The translations under genes were made by a program, and so were the position numbers. From Clostridium sp. HBUAS56010 (lineage in GTDB: Bacteria > Bacillota > Clostridia > Lachnospirales > Lachnospiraceae), in the NCBI RefSeq assembly GCF_007115105.1, contig NZ_SULJ01000004.1, forward strand, positions 186,001 through 250,000: 64,000 bases of DNA, written 5' to 3'. How positions within the stretch are numbered: position 1 is the stretch's first letter; each line of letters starts with the position of its first letter. Below the pieces are notes generated by a model that was given only the letters and a program-made list of their open reading frames with translations, made no database searches and had not been told where the DNA came from. Positions 9,544 to 19,494 of this stretch are shown piece after piece.

Positions 9544-9600
9544 GGCAGGATACTTCCTGCCACTGCGGAAAAAGTGCTGTATCACTACAACACTTTTTCC
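9544..9600 (-). promoter_or_regulatory. Tandem hairpins in the dnaK-dnaJ gap
   Basis: Two perfect hairpins lie back to back in the 117-bp gap. One has a 7-bp stem at 9544-9561 (GGCAGGA/TCCTGCC, 4-nt loop). The other has a 10-bp stem at 9567-9600 (GGAAAAAGTG/CACTTTTTCC, 14-nt loop). Neither has a strong T-tract on the minus strand. They may attenuate transcription or act as processing or stability elements that set the dnaK:dnaJ ratio; that role is inferred. Confidence 0.55.
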
Positions 9601-9627
9601 AGAGCCCTGTCAATCGACCTGACTAGT

Positions 9628-11496
<1,869 letters not shown>

Positions 11497-11544
11497 CTAT
11501 TTGAAACAAATGTAAATTGTTTGCTGTCTTCTATCATCTATTTA

Positions 11545-12180
11545 CTAATTAGCTACCTGAACCATGGAATGTCTGACCACAGTATCACGGTAGGTATAAC
11601 CTTTTAACAATTCCTGGGAAACAACATTCTCTCCCAGAGATTCATCTTCAATGTGCATAACTGCATTATGGAAATTCGGATCAAATGGCTTGCCGACTGC
11701 TTCAATCGGTTTCACATCTGCCTCTTCCAGAGACTTTACAAGCTGTTTATAGATTTTCTCCATGCCTTCAGCAAATGGGGAATTCTTCTCCTCTTCCGGA
11801 ATGGTTAAAAGACCTCTCTCGAAATTATCTACAACTGGTAAAATCCGTTCAATAATATCTTTTGCTCCAATTTCAAACATGGCTGATTTCTCTTTTTCTG
11901 TTCTCTTTCTAAAATTATCAAACTCAGCCATATTTCTCTGGAGACGGTCTGTCAGCTCTTCGATCTTCTCATCTTTTGGATCTTTCTTTTCTTTCTTTTT
12001 ACCAAAGAAGCCTTTTTTTTCTGTTTCTTCTCTGGCTTCGTCTTCTGCCTTTTGATCTGCCTCTGAATTCAGCTCTTCTGCACAGGAATCTGCACCATCT
12101 ATCTCTTCATCAGAGGAAACCGCATCAACAGGCTCTACTGCCTCGTCTGCCAGTTTTTCATCTGTTTTTACTTCTTCCAT
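11545..12180 (-). CDS. grpE: GrpE nucleotide exchange factor
   Basis: About 211 residues. An acidic, low-complexity N-terminal tail precedes the long coiled coil (DEKIEELTDRLQRNMAEFDN) and the GrpE core (FRKRTEKEKSAMFEIG, then VGKPFDPNFHNAVMH). It releases ADP from DnaK. The start is either the TTG at 12186 or the ATG at 12180; I prefer the ATG. The gap to hrcA is 17 bp. Confidence 0.94.
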   Translation of the reverse strand: MEEVKTDEKLADEAVEPVDAVSSDEEIDGADSCAEELNSEADQKAEDEAREETEKKGFFGKKKEKKDPKDEKIEELTDRLQRNMAEFDNFRKRTEKEKSAMFEIGAKDIIERILPVVDNFERGLLTIPEEEKNSPFAEGMEKIYKQLVKSLEEADVKPIEAVGKPFDPNFHNAVMHIEDESLGENVVSQELLKGYTYRDTVVRHSMVQVAN

Positions 12181-12197
12181 GCTCAATTCTTCTACCC

Positions 12198-13247
12198 TTA
12201 CCTTTCATCTTTTTTCAATATTGTATCAAGCTGCGTCATAAGATTCCGCAGAGTGCTTAAAACCTTCTCATAATCCATGCGCTTGGGACCAATGATTCCA
12301 ATGGTTCCCCGCAGTCCTTCGCCAAGCTCATAATTCGCTGTTACAATACTGCAATCCTTCATATTCTTGACAGGAGCTTCGTCGCCGATGTATACCTGGA
12401 TTCCTGAACTGCTCTCAGAGTCATTGACATCATCCACCAGTTCCTGCAGCAGTTCCTTTTGTTCCAGTGTTCCAATCAGCTTGCTCGCCTTATCTCCATC
12501 GCTTAACTCCGGATATTTAAAAATGTTCGTAGCTCCGCTGGTATAAATCTGAAGGTCTTCATCATCTGCCCAGATCGCTGCTGCCACTTCTGTAAGAACC
12601 CGGTCCACAACCTCGCTGTGGGGACCTGCCTGGGCTTTCAGCCTGCTGATGACTTCAAGATTAATTTCTTCTATACTTAATCCGTTTAAGGCACTGTTAA
12701 GAAGAATGTTAAGATTCAATATTCCTTCGTCTGCCATCTCCCGATCCATGGGAATAATGGCATTCTTTATAATGTTCCCCTCTATGACAATAACTACAAG
12801 AAGCTTTCCTTCGTCTACTTTTGAAAGCTGGATAAACTTCAGTTTGTTACGATGATACTGGGGGGCACTTATCATGGCTGCATAATTGGTGTTCTGGGCG
12901 AGGAGCTTTGCCATCTGCTTTAATAAAACTTCAACCCGGTCTACCCTTTTTAGCATCATATCCTTGATCTCAGTAACTTCGTCTTCCTTTTCCTGCATGA
13001 TCTGATCTACATAAAAGCGGTAACCTTTATCAGAAGGAATCCTGCCTGCCGAAGTATGAGGCTGGACAATATAACCCAGCTCTTCTAAATCAGACATCTC
13101 ATTCCGGATGGTGGCGGAGCTTAAATTCAAATCGGTGTACTTTGATATCGTACGGGAACCAACCGGCTCTCCAGTTTCTAAATAAGTTTTAATGATGGCT
13201 TTTAAAATAATTACTTTCCGTTCATCAAGCTGGTCTTTATCCTTCAA
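12198..13247 (-). CDS. hrcA: Heat-inducible transcription repressor HrcA
   Basis: A repressor that binds CIRCE, with its activity tuned by GroE. It has an N-terminal winged helix (GSRTISKYTDLNLSSATIRNE) and the HTSAGRIPSDKGYRFYVD segment typical of HrcA, followed by the GAF-like domain. A longer reading starting at 13286 would begin inside the CIRCE operator. The TTG at 13247 (MKDKDQLDERKV) has an AAAGGAG site 9 nt upstream and gives about 349 residues, the family length. First gene of hrcA-grpE-dnaK-dnaJ and probably autoregulated. Confidence 0.93.
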   Translation of the reverse strand: MKDKDQLDERKVIILKAIIKTYLETGEPVGSRTISKYTDLNLSSATIRNEMSDLEELGYIVQPHTSAGRIPSDKGYRFYVDQIMQEKEDEVTEIKDMMLKRVDRVEVLLKQMAKLLAQNTNYAAMISAPQYHRNKLKFIQLSKVDEGKLLVVIVIEGNIIKNAIIPMDREMADEGILNLNILLNSALNGLSIEEINLEVISRLKAQAGPHSEVVDRVLTEVAAAIWADDEDLQIYTSGATNIFKYPELSDGDKASKLIGTLEQKELLQELVDDVNDSESSSGIQVYIGDEAPVKNMKDCSIVTANYELGEGLRGTIGIIGPKRMDYEKVLSTLRNLMTQLDTILKKDER

Positions 13248-13275
13248 ACTGCCACTCTCCTTTCCTGATGCTTTG

Positions 13276-13302
13276 TTAGCACTCAACGTTTAGGAGTGCT
13301 AA
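13276..13302 (-). promoter_or_regulatory. CIRCE operator
   Basis: A perfect consensus CIRCE element: TTAGCACTC, nine spacer bases, GAGTGCTAA. It lies between the hrcA promoter and the hrcA start codon, so HrcA represses its own operon. Confidence 0.98.
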
Positions 13303-13315
13303 TATCTTCTTTCAT

Positions 13316-13344
13316 AATATATGCTTTTTTTCTACATTTGTCAA
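13316..13344 (-). promoter_or_regulatory. Sigma-A promoter of the hrcA operon
   Basis: On the minus strand, -35 TTGACA (13339-13344), 17-bp spacer, -10 TATATT (13316-13321). CIRCE starts 13 bp downstream of the -10, the expected position for repression. Confidence 0.9.
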
Positions 13345-13443
13345 TACATCCGGGGAAAAAAATTAAGTTAAGATTTTATGACTTGTTTCTACATTTTCTC
13401 TTAGGATTCAAGTATTTATTACAAAGGTGTTGACAAATTCTTC

Positions 13444-13471
13444 TTGACATTTAACACTTTTGTAATATAAT
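13444..13471 (+). promoter_or_regulatory. Promoter of the first 3D-domain gene
   Basis: TTGACA (13444-13449), 16-bp spacer, TATAAT (13466-13471), 41 bp before the ATG at 13513. Both hexamers match consensus fully. Confidence 0.85.
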
Positions 13472-13512
13472 AGTTAATGATACACCATAACAACACGATT
13501 GCGAGGTAAATC

Positions 13513-14082
13513 ATGAAGTGTTTTTCAGGTAAATTACGAATCACCGGGCTCCTGACATTCCTTTGTATCCTGCTGTTATCCATGACTGCAATGGCAGACG
13601 AGACAGCTGGGGGAGACCAGACAAAAGCAGATGCACAATCCGGGAATGTACAGACAGATCCCCAGACCATACACAAGGATACAGGAATAGAAGAAAGTAA
13701 AAAAGCCAATACAGAGCCGGAGATCGGACCTGGTATTAAGAAAGAAGCAGCAGAACCACCAAAGACAGAGCCAGAAGGACCTGTTTATGAAAAGGGAGCA
13801 TCACTGGGAATTTTCTCTGCCACCGCTTACTGCCCAAGTAAGAGTGGAAAGATAGGAAAGACTTACTCCGGTACTGTTCCAAAAGCGCAGCATACGTTAT
13901 CGGCTGATGTCACACTTCTGCCAATTGGTACAAAAGTGATGATTGATGATGTGATTTATACCGTGGAAGATACGGGGAGCAGCATTAAGGGCAATAAGAT
14001 TGATATCTATTTTGCCAGCCGGGAAGAGGCACTGAAGTTTGGAAGACAGAAGAAAGAATTGTTTGCAGTGATTGTAAAATAA
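13513..14082 (+). CDS. Secreted 3D-domain protein
   Basis: A 189-residue protein with a signal peptide (LLTFLCILLLSMTAMA), a charged linker of about 75 residues rich in Lys, Glu and Pro, and a C-terminal 3D domain. That domain shows the conserved aspartates in SADVTLLPIGTKVMI, YTVEDTGSSIKG and NKIDIYFAS, the double-psi beta-barrel related to MltA and Rpf/YuiC-type lytic transglycosylases. It probably acts on peptidoglycan, but activity is not proven by the sequence. It is transcribed divergently from hrcA with its own promoter and terminator. Confidence 0.85.
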   Translation: MKCFSGKLRITGLLTFLCILLLSMTAMADETAGGDQTKADAQSGNVQTDPQTIHKDTGIEESKKANTEPEIGPGIKKEAAEPPKTEPEGPVYEKGASLGIFSATAYCPSKSGKIGKTYSGTVPKAQHTLSADVTLLPIGTKVMIDDVIYTVEDTGSSIKGNKIDIYFASREEALKFGRQKKELFAVIVK

Positions 14083-14098
14083 TAGAACAAGTCTACAT

Positions 14099-14143
14099 GG
14101 CACCCAGAAAAGTGATTGTATTCGCTTTCTGAGGTGCTTTTTT
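14099..14143 (+). terminator. Rho-independent terminator
   Basis: A hairpin (GCACC-CAGAAAG pairing with CTTTCTGAGGTGC, one bulge) is followed by TTTTTT, directly after the first 3D-domain gene. Confidence 0.8.
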
Positions 14144-14260
14144 AATAGAAAAAGTGTAAAATATGTACTTGCACCTCATTTATTACGAAACTGTTACATA
14201 TAATTATAATATAGTTAAATTATATTACATTCCGTAAAAAAGAAAGGAAGTATTTGTAAC

Positions 14261-14974
14261 ATGCAAAGAAGAAAACATATACACTTTATTTTGGGTTTTT
14301 TACTCATGATGGCATCTGTATTTCTAAGTACATTTGACGCTTATGCTTTTTCAATAACCGGGATCATCGACGGAGTTTATGACACTGGCATCCGGGGCTG
14401 GGCTTTTAACAGCTCTGATCCGGAATCAGAACTTGATGTGAAGGTAGTGATTACCAACCAGGCCAGCGGGCAGATTGTTTCAGAACTTCATACCAATGCG
14501 GCTTTACACCGGAAAGACCTTGCCGAACAGGGAAAAGGGACCGGCAATTACGGGTTTGAAGTAGAGGTTCCCTGGGACACTTATGGCGACGGTTCCTACT
14601 TAATAGAAGCCTATGGAGCCGGACAAAAGCTTTCTGGAACCCAGATACACGGGGTGGGAGCCGCTGCTGTCTCAACTCCTGCCCTGCGTTCTCTGGGAAT
14701 CTTCCGTACCACTGCTTACTGCCCCTGCAGACAATGCTCCGGTAAATGGGGCGGACGGACCAGCACCGGCACCATTGCTTCTGCCAATCACACCATATCC
14801 GTTGATCCAAGAGTGATTCCTTATGGGAGCAGACTTATGATCGGGGGTGTAATCTATACCGCCGAAGACTGCGGCGGCGGCGTAAAAGGAAATCATGTGG
14901 ATATTTATTTCAATACCCACGGAGAGACCAGAGCCTATGGTTCCCGTAATCTGGAGGTTTATCTGGTACAATAA
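14261..14974 (+). CDS. Secreted protein with beta-sandwich and 3D domains
   Basis: A 237-residue protein with a signal peptide (FILGFLLMMASVFLSTFDAYA). A domain of about 90 residues (IDGVYDTGIRGWAFNSSDPE to SYLIEAYGAG) looks like a beta-sandwich with an Ig-like repeat. A C-terminal 3D domain follows, with ISVDPRVIPYGSRLMI, YTAEDCGGGVKGNHVDIYF and a CPCRQC cysteine cluster. A secreted wall-active enzyme, probably a lytic transglycosylase relative. It is a diverged paralogue of the neighbour at 13513. Confidence 0.83.
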   Translation: MQRRKHIHFILGFLLMMASVFLSTFDAYAFSITGIIDGVYDTGIRGWAFNSSDPESELDVKVVITNQASGQIVSELHTNAALHRKDLAEQGKGTGNYGFEVEVPWDTYGDGSYLIEAYGAGQKLSGTQIHGVGAAAVSTPALRSLGIFRTTAYCPCRQCSGKWGGRTSTGTIASANHTISVDPRVIPYGSRLMIGGVIYTAEDCGGGVKGNHVDIYFNTHGETRAYGSRNLEVYLVQ

Positions 14975-14982
14975 CAAACATA

Positions 14983-15026
14983 CTCCCCTCTTTAACGGAC
15001 ATCTTTCTATCCACTTTAGAGGGGAG
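14983..15026. terminator. Weak hairpin between convergent genes
   Basis: A 9-bp perfect stem (CTCCCCTCT/AGAGGGGAG) lies between the end of the plus-strand 3D gene and the end of the minus-strand TasA-like gene. There is no T-tract, so termination is only probable. Confidence 0.4.
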
Positions 15027-15034
15027 CATGAGAA

Positions 15035-16051
15035 TTATTTTATATTCTGTTTGCTTAACCAGTTTGCATTTCCGCTGTCTTTTCCTGTATTGAACTGATC
15101 CCAGAGAAGATCTACAGAAATTGCCACACCTTTATCCTGGCTCAATGCGTCTTTTTGTGTATCTTCTGCATAACCAGCCTTATCTGTGCTTCCGGTTGTA
15201 TAGACACCCTCTGCATCAGGGTCCATTGCTACCGCAATGAATAAATCCATACGGTTATCACTGTCTGGTGCACAAAGAAGATTGGATTCTGTAATAACTG
15301 CTTTAATCTCTTCATCAGACAATTTGTCTAACGCAGAAAGACGAAGGAAATCAACTTCACCAACCTTAAAACTGTTTGTCTCATCTGCAAGAGATTTACA
15401 TAACTTAAAGATTCCCTTGCCATGGTCAGAGGTGTTGTAATTATAAGCTTCCTGATCAATCATCAATGCGATTCCAAGCATGTCCCTGGTTGTATCATTA
15501 ATTTCCATTCCGTCAACGGCTTTTACGTCAAACTTCATATTGCCAAGCTTTGCCGCAATGGAGCCAACATTTAAGATATCCGTACGGAATGCCTGTGCGT
15601 ATCCAGGATACATGTTTTTAACGGTAAGAAGAATATTGTCGCTGCCATCTACCTGTCCTTCCACATAGGGACCTACCGTCTTTTTGATCCTGGCCTTATC
15701 AACCAGTTCTGCATCAAATTCTACGTCGTTAAAGCCTTTGGAGCGGTTTTGGTAGGATTCAATGCTGCCGTCCTTTGCTATTTTATTATAAGCCTCACCC
15801 CTGGTAAAGAATCCATCGTCTACATATCCGGCATCGCCGATTCCATCTACAATGCTCCAGCCCCCATGCAGTACTTCACTGCTATACTGTGCATATAATC
15901 CTAAATCTGCAAATGTCACATCAAACTCTCCGGTTGTTGCTTTGGTGGTTACATTGAGTGTATCCGTCCAATATGCGTAACCAGTTCCAGTTAGAATCAA
16001 TGACAGTGCCACAATTCCTCCTGCTAATGCCTTTTTTCCTGATCGTTTCAT
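15035..16051 (-). CDS. TasA-like secreted protein with SipW-type signal sequence
   Basis: A 338-residue protein. The N-terminus (KALAGGIVALSLILTGTGYA, then YWTDTLNVTTKATTGEF) is the SipW-cognate signal class: a hydrophobic stretch, a cleavage site and the conserved W-T-D/T-G-E-F start of TasA/camelysin-like proteins. TasA forms extracellular matrix fibres in B. subtilis. The ATG at 16051 has the better ribosome-site spacing than 16057. A terminator upstream (16142-16170) means it is transcribed separately or by readthrough. Its processing peptidase is encoded at 17286-18476. Confidence 0.85.
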   Translation of the reverse strand: MKRSGKKALAGGIVALSLILTGTGYAYWTDTLNVTTKATTGEFDVTFADLGLYAQYSSEVLHGGWSIVDGIGDAGYVDDGFFTRGEAYNKIAKDGSIESYQNRSKGFNDVEFDAELVDKARIKKTVGPYVEGQVDGSDNILLTVKNMYPGYAQAFRTDILNVGSIAAKLGNMKFDVKAVDGMEINDTTRDMLGIALMIDQEAYNYNTSDHGKGIFKLCKSLADETNSFKVGEVDFLRLSALDKLSDEEIKAVITESNLLCAPDSDNRMDLFIAVAMDPDAEGVYTTGSTDKAGYAEDTQKDALSQDKGVAISVDLLWDQFNTGKDSGNANWLSKQNIK

Positions 16052-16100
16052 TCTCATCTCTCCTTTTTTCTACATGGATAAAGTAATATAAGATTCCTTA

Positions 16101-16112
16101 GATAACGTTATC
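16101..16112. promoter_or_regulatory. Perfect 12-bp palindrome upstream of the TasA-like gene
   Basis: GATAACGTTATC lies in the 90-bp leader between the terminator and the start of the TasA-like gene at 16051. It may be an operator, perhaps for the response regulator encoded nearby. A chance palindrome is possible. Confidence 0.3.
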
Positions 16113-16141
16113 TTCTCCAGTTCCAGTATGCCACATATGGT

Positions 16142-16170
16142 AAAAAAAAGAATCCCACTTTCGTAGGATC
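16142..16170 (-). terminator. Rho-independent terminator after the DUF5305-like gene
   Basis: On the minus strand a 7-bp stem (ATCCTAC, loop GAAA, GTGGGAT) is followed by TCTTTTTTTT. A longer outer repeat (CATATGGTAA against TTACCATATG) encloses it. Confidence 0.8.
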
Positions 16171-16216
16171 TTTTCTATTACCATATGCGATAAAACCGGT
16201 TGACCAAAGGAGTATT

Positions 16217-17293
16217 TTACCAGGGCGTGTCTGAAAACTGGTAGAGGTAAACGGTTTCTTCCTCCACTGCCCAGAAAAGTCCCCTTTCGGGAAGCCCTTC
16301 CTGATCCAGACAGTAGAATACGGGTCTGCGCACTTCTTCTGCCATGACCATCAGACTTTCTAAATCTTTTAGTTCCGTACAGTTGTCCATGTTCTCTTTG
16401 AAAACCACTTTTAGTTCCACCATTCTGGAACCATATTTCCTTAAAATTGCTTTTAGCCTTACCCTGCGGATCTCTTCCAGAGACGGCAGACGTACCAGAA
16501 AGATACAAATAATAAGGAGCATGATGCCGCCGGTTCCTGTCAAGGCAGATAACACAATGAACCCAGGATTTAGGGAGTTTTTTTCCACCGTTGTTTCTTT
16601 TAAGCTTCCTTCCAAAACTGCTTTATCCGGCTTTTGAATTTCATACAGACCGGCTCCATTTCCCAGAGGGATGGATATCTGATAGGAAAACTCTTTTTTA
16701 TCGTTTCCAAATTCTGTTTCAATGGCAAACCAGCCGGAAAAATTGATGTAAAAATCTTTTGCTGTTGAAGTTCCAAGCGCCTGCTCTGCCATTCTGGTAT
16801 ATTCCAGCCAGGTCTCCGGATCAATGCTGCAGACGGCTTCCATGAAAGCCTGGTCGGAATCTTTTTGAATTCCCTCTCCCTGTAGAAGGGGAAATTGTTT
16901 GTCGTACACTCTTTTTTTACTTTCACCGCTGGTCTGATATCCTTCTATCATTCCAAAAACCTCATATGCTCCGGTAATACGGGCAGGACCAGAACCTTGT
17001 AACGCTGCTTTCATTGTCACTTCAATGGAGTCAGTCAGGCTTTGTGCATATACCTTCCCCTCTTCCAGCCACTGCTCCTGAAACAGCGGATTCTCTTTCA
17101 GAAAGACCCGGTAAGAGGAATCTGCTGTGACTTCATAAGAATACCTGGTCTGTTCCGTGGTATTGGTGCCGGGATCACACAGATTTTTTATCCCAGCCAG
17201 TGAAGTTCCCAAAAGAATCACACCTGCTGCCAGAAGCAGCGACCTGGTACTTTTTTGCAGAGGAATTTTTTTTATCTTTTTGCTTTTACTCAT
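16217..17293 (-). CDS. DUF5305-like membrane protein of the SipW locus
   Basis: A 358-residue protein with an N-terminal membrane anchor (SLLLAAGVILLGTSLAGI), an extracytoplasmic region of about 200 residues (YSYEVTADSSYRVFLKENPL onward), a second membrane segment near residue 255 (IVLSALTGTGGIMLLIICIF) and a cytoplasmic tail. The layout fits the DUF5305 family, which occurs beside signal peptidase I genes. It overlaps the end of the sipW gene by 8 bp, so coupled translation is likely. Function unknown; perhaps an accessory to export or assembly of the TasA-like proteins. Confidence 0.7.
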   Translation of the reverse strand: MSKSKKIKKIPLQKSTRSLLLAAGVILLGTSLAGIKNLCDPGTNTTEQTRYSYEVTADSSYRVFLKENPLFQEQWLEEGKVYAQSLTDSIEVTMKAALQGSGPARITGAYEVFGMIEGYQTSGESKKRVYDKQFPLLQGEGIQKDSDQAFMEAVCSIDPETWLEYTRMAEQALGTSTAKDFYINFSGWFAIETEFGNDKKEFSYQISIPLGNGAGLYEIQKPDKAVLEGSLKETTVEKNSLNPGFIVLSALTGTGGIMLLIICIFLVRLPSLEEIRRVRLKAILRKYGSRMVELKVVFKENMDNCTELKDLESLMVMAEEVRRPVFYCLDQEGLPERGLFWAVEEETVYLYQFSDTPW

Positions 17294-18476
17294 CGTCCGT
17301 TACTCCTTCCGGAATCTCCTCACCGCTTTTGAGCACAAGAATTGGTATCCCCGCTTTTGGTATGGATCCAACCACAATACCCTTTAAATCCTGTGGATCT
17401 ACGGTTTCATTATCTGGTGACCGGTTATTGTCCCCTTTGGTCTGAAAAGATACGTTTCCCGCTTCATCCCGAAGCACTTTCGTGATTCGGTGTGTAATGG
17501 TAATGGGTCCTCTTGTAAAAGTAATGACATCTCCTGACTTTAACCGATATATCATCTCTTCCTGCTGGATCTTCTTGATCAGGACAACATCTCCCGGTTT
17601 AATATCTGGCTCCATACTTCCAGTTAATACAACGGAGGGATAAAGGGAGAAAACCCCTACACAAAACCAGCAAAATATCACGGACAGACCAAGGACCACA
17701 GTCTGTCTGACAACCCCTTTTTCCTGATCCGGCAGATGTTCTCCTGCCGCACTGGTACATCGGTCCTGGATATAAACAGCATAAAATACAGGAAAGGCGA
17801 TTCCAATAACGCTGTCGGCAAGCCAGGAAAGATTGGGGAGAAAAGGGAAAATGCGCTGGAAAATCTGAATCATTCCAGAATAAAAAATCCCTGCCTTTGC
17901 ACCTCCATAAAAAACAAGGACTGATAAAAGAATACTTCTGGAAAAAAGAGGTGCAACATCTTTTGCCAGAAAAATAAACCAGGTCTTGGCATCCGTCAGG
18001 GTGCCAGCCTTACTATAATTGATTTCAAGGACTGCCATGAAAACCGAAACCGCCCCAATAAACCAATGCCGGAACCTGCGGTTTCTCCACGCTGTTCCCA
18101 TACCATATTCCCTTACCAGCTCCTTTGCCGAGGCACAGGGAAGAATGGAAAGGAAATGATAAAATATGCCGTACAAAGAATGGTCATAGGGGGAAGCTGC
18201 CAGTTCTTTTAGCAGCACCCCAAGCAAAAAGGACAGCGCCAGATAAATAATTGCTCCAGAACAGGCATATCCAACGGTCATATCCTTTAAGGACCATCCT
18301 CCCGGGGCATATACTCTGGGTATCCGAAACAGAACAAAACCTGCAATAAGCATAAACCCCACAGGTCTGGCATACATTCCAAAACCAATCTCTGAATGAA
18401 CTGGAAGGAACGTAACCAGTGTGATACATAGAACGAATATCAGGCTGTAAAACCGGTAAGCTCTGCTCCAATCCAT
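17286..18476 (-). CDS. sipW: SipW-type (ER-type) signal peptidase I
   Basis: A 396-residue membrane protease with about seven N-terminal membrane segments and a C-terminal S26 domain. The nucleophile serine is in VVLTGSMEPDIKPGDVV. The general base is a histidine (PITITHRITKVL) where the bacterial P-type has lysine, and QTKGDNNRSPD supplies the acidic motif. This is the ER/archaeal class, like B. subtilis SipW, which processes TasA and TapA. The extended multi-pass N-terminus is unusual, since B. subtilis SipW has only about 190 residues. Its likely substrates are the SipW-type proteins encoded on both sides. Confidence 0.9.
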   Translation of the reverse strand: MDWSRAYRFYSLIFVLCITLVTFLPVHSEIGFGMYARPVGFMLIAGFVLFRIPRVYAPGGWSLKDMTVGYACSGAIIYLALSFLLGVLLKELAASPYDHSLYGIFYHFLSILPCASAKELVREYGMGTAWRNRRFRHWFIGAVSVFMAVLEINYSKAGTLTDAKTWFIFLAKDVAPLFSRSILLSVLVFYGGAKAGIFYSGMIQIFQRIFPFLPNLSWLADSVIGIAFPVFYAVYIQDRCTSAAGEHLPDQEKGVVRQTVVLGLSVIFCWFCVGVFSLYPSVVLTGSMEPDIKPGDVVLIKKIQQEEMIYRLKSGDVITFTRGPITITHRITKVLRDEAGNVSFQTKGDNNRSPDNETVDPQDLKGIVVGSIPKAGIPILVLKSGEEIPEGVTDDE

Positions 18477-18745
18477 TGAGGTTCTCCCTTTGTTTCAACC
18501 GTGTCTGCTTCTGTCTCTCTCATTTCTTTTTCCTGCTCCTGCTTTTCTGGCTGATGTTCCTGTTCCTCCAGCTCTGGCTCTTCCTCTGACTCTTCCTCTG
18601 ACTCTTGCACCACAATCTCAACTGGATAAAGCACGTTTACCGAAAGCCCAACCTCTAGTTTATCTCTCCAGTAACCATAAGAATAAATTCCTGTAACGAT
18701 CATAAGAATACAAAAAACAAAGACAAATTTCATGTTCTTTTTCAT
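18440..18745 (-). CDS. Small membrane protein with SipW-type N-terminus and acidic tail
   Basis: About 101 residues from the ATG at 18745, which has a CAGGAG site; longer readings overlap the upstream gene. One hydrophobic segment (FVFVFCILMIVTGIYSYGYW) is followed by RDKLEVGLSVNVLYPVEI, the same layout as the start of TasA-like proteins. A highly acidic Glu-rich tail follows. It could be a minor anchor or chaperone of the fibre, similar in position to TapA. No homologous domain is recognised. It overlaps sipW by 37 bp. Confidence 0.6.
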   Translation of the reverse strand: MKKNMKFVFVFCILMIVTGIYSYGYWRDKLEVGLSVNVLYPVEIVVQESEEESEEEPELEEQEHQPEKQEQEKEMRETEADTVETKGEPQWIGAELTGFTA

Positions 18746-18764
18746 TCCATCCACGCTCCTGTTT

Positions 18765-19493
18765 TTAATCATCTGGCTCCCCCATATTCTGGGACAGATA
18801 AAATGGTATTTCACATTGATAGGTCACTGCAATTCCTGCATCAAAATCCTCTGCTTCTTCTGCTTCTTCTGCTGATAGTTCTACCGTTTTATAAGACTGG
18901 ATCAAATCGGTTACCAATTCCTGGCTTTCATCTGTAAGTTTCATATACAGACTTCCCTTTAACTGATCCGTCTCTTTCCATATCTCCTGGAACACATAAA
19001 AGCGAAGGGGGTTTTTATACAGATCCTGTTCCTCAAACTTATGGTCTTTTCCCGATATCTGAAGAGAGATATGAGAAGCTTCCATTGATACCTCAAAGTC
19101 AGGAATCTGGAAATCCGCTTCTTTTGGTTTCAGGTCTTCAAATGTGCTTCCTTCCTTTTTTTCCATGGAAAATTCAAATTTTATATAATTACCCTCCAGC
19201 AATTGGGCGGGAATTCCCCCTTCAAAGGAAACCCGGATTCCTTTTTTGTCATTTGTAAGTTCATAGGAAACCGACTGGTCTGGAATCTCTATGACAGAAC
19301 CAGCTTCATCCACCAGACAGGCAGCTCTGTCTTCTTCCCCAACGATCATATCAAAAATACCGGTTGTGGCACTTCCTGTGACGGAAGTGGTATCGGTCCA
19401 GACGGCATATGTCCCTCCCATAATCCCAAGACCAACCGCCACTGTGCCTAAGGGTAACCATTTACGAAGAAACCTTTTCCTTTTTGTTTGCAT
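18765..19493 (-). CDS. TasA-like protein with SipW-type signal sequence
   Basis: About 242 residues. The ATG at 19493 has a strong GGGGAGGA site 7 nt upstream and gives MQTKRKRFLRKWLP. A hydrophobic stretch follows (LGTVAVGLGIMGGTYAVW), then TDTTSVTGSATTGIFDMIVG, the SipW-cognate pattern. The mature part is rich in beta-strand-like sequence and acidic residues, without cysteines in conserved pairs. Likely a surface fibre subunit or regulator, a distant paralogue of the protein at 15035. It follows the response regulator gene with a 1-bp gap, so the two are in one unit. Confidence 0.8.
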   Translation of the reverse strand: MQTKRKRFLRKWLPLGTVAVGLGIMGGTYAVWTDTTSVTGSATTGIFDMIVGEEDRAACLVDEAGSVIEIPDQSVSYELTNDKKGIRVSFEGGIPAQLLEGNYIKFEFSMEKKEGSTFEDLKPKEADFQIPDFEVSMEASHISLQISGKDHKFEEQDLYKNPLRFYVFQEIWKETDQLKGSLYMKLTDESQELVTDLIQSYKTVELSAEEAEEAEDFDAGIAVTYQCEIPFYLSQNMGEPDD

Positions 19494-19494
19494 G

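Noticed and set aside
12198-13286. HrcA start at 13286
   Set aside because: This TTG lies inside the CIRCE operator. The TTG at 13247 has a proper ribosome site and the family length.
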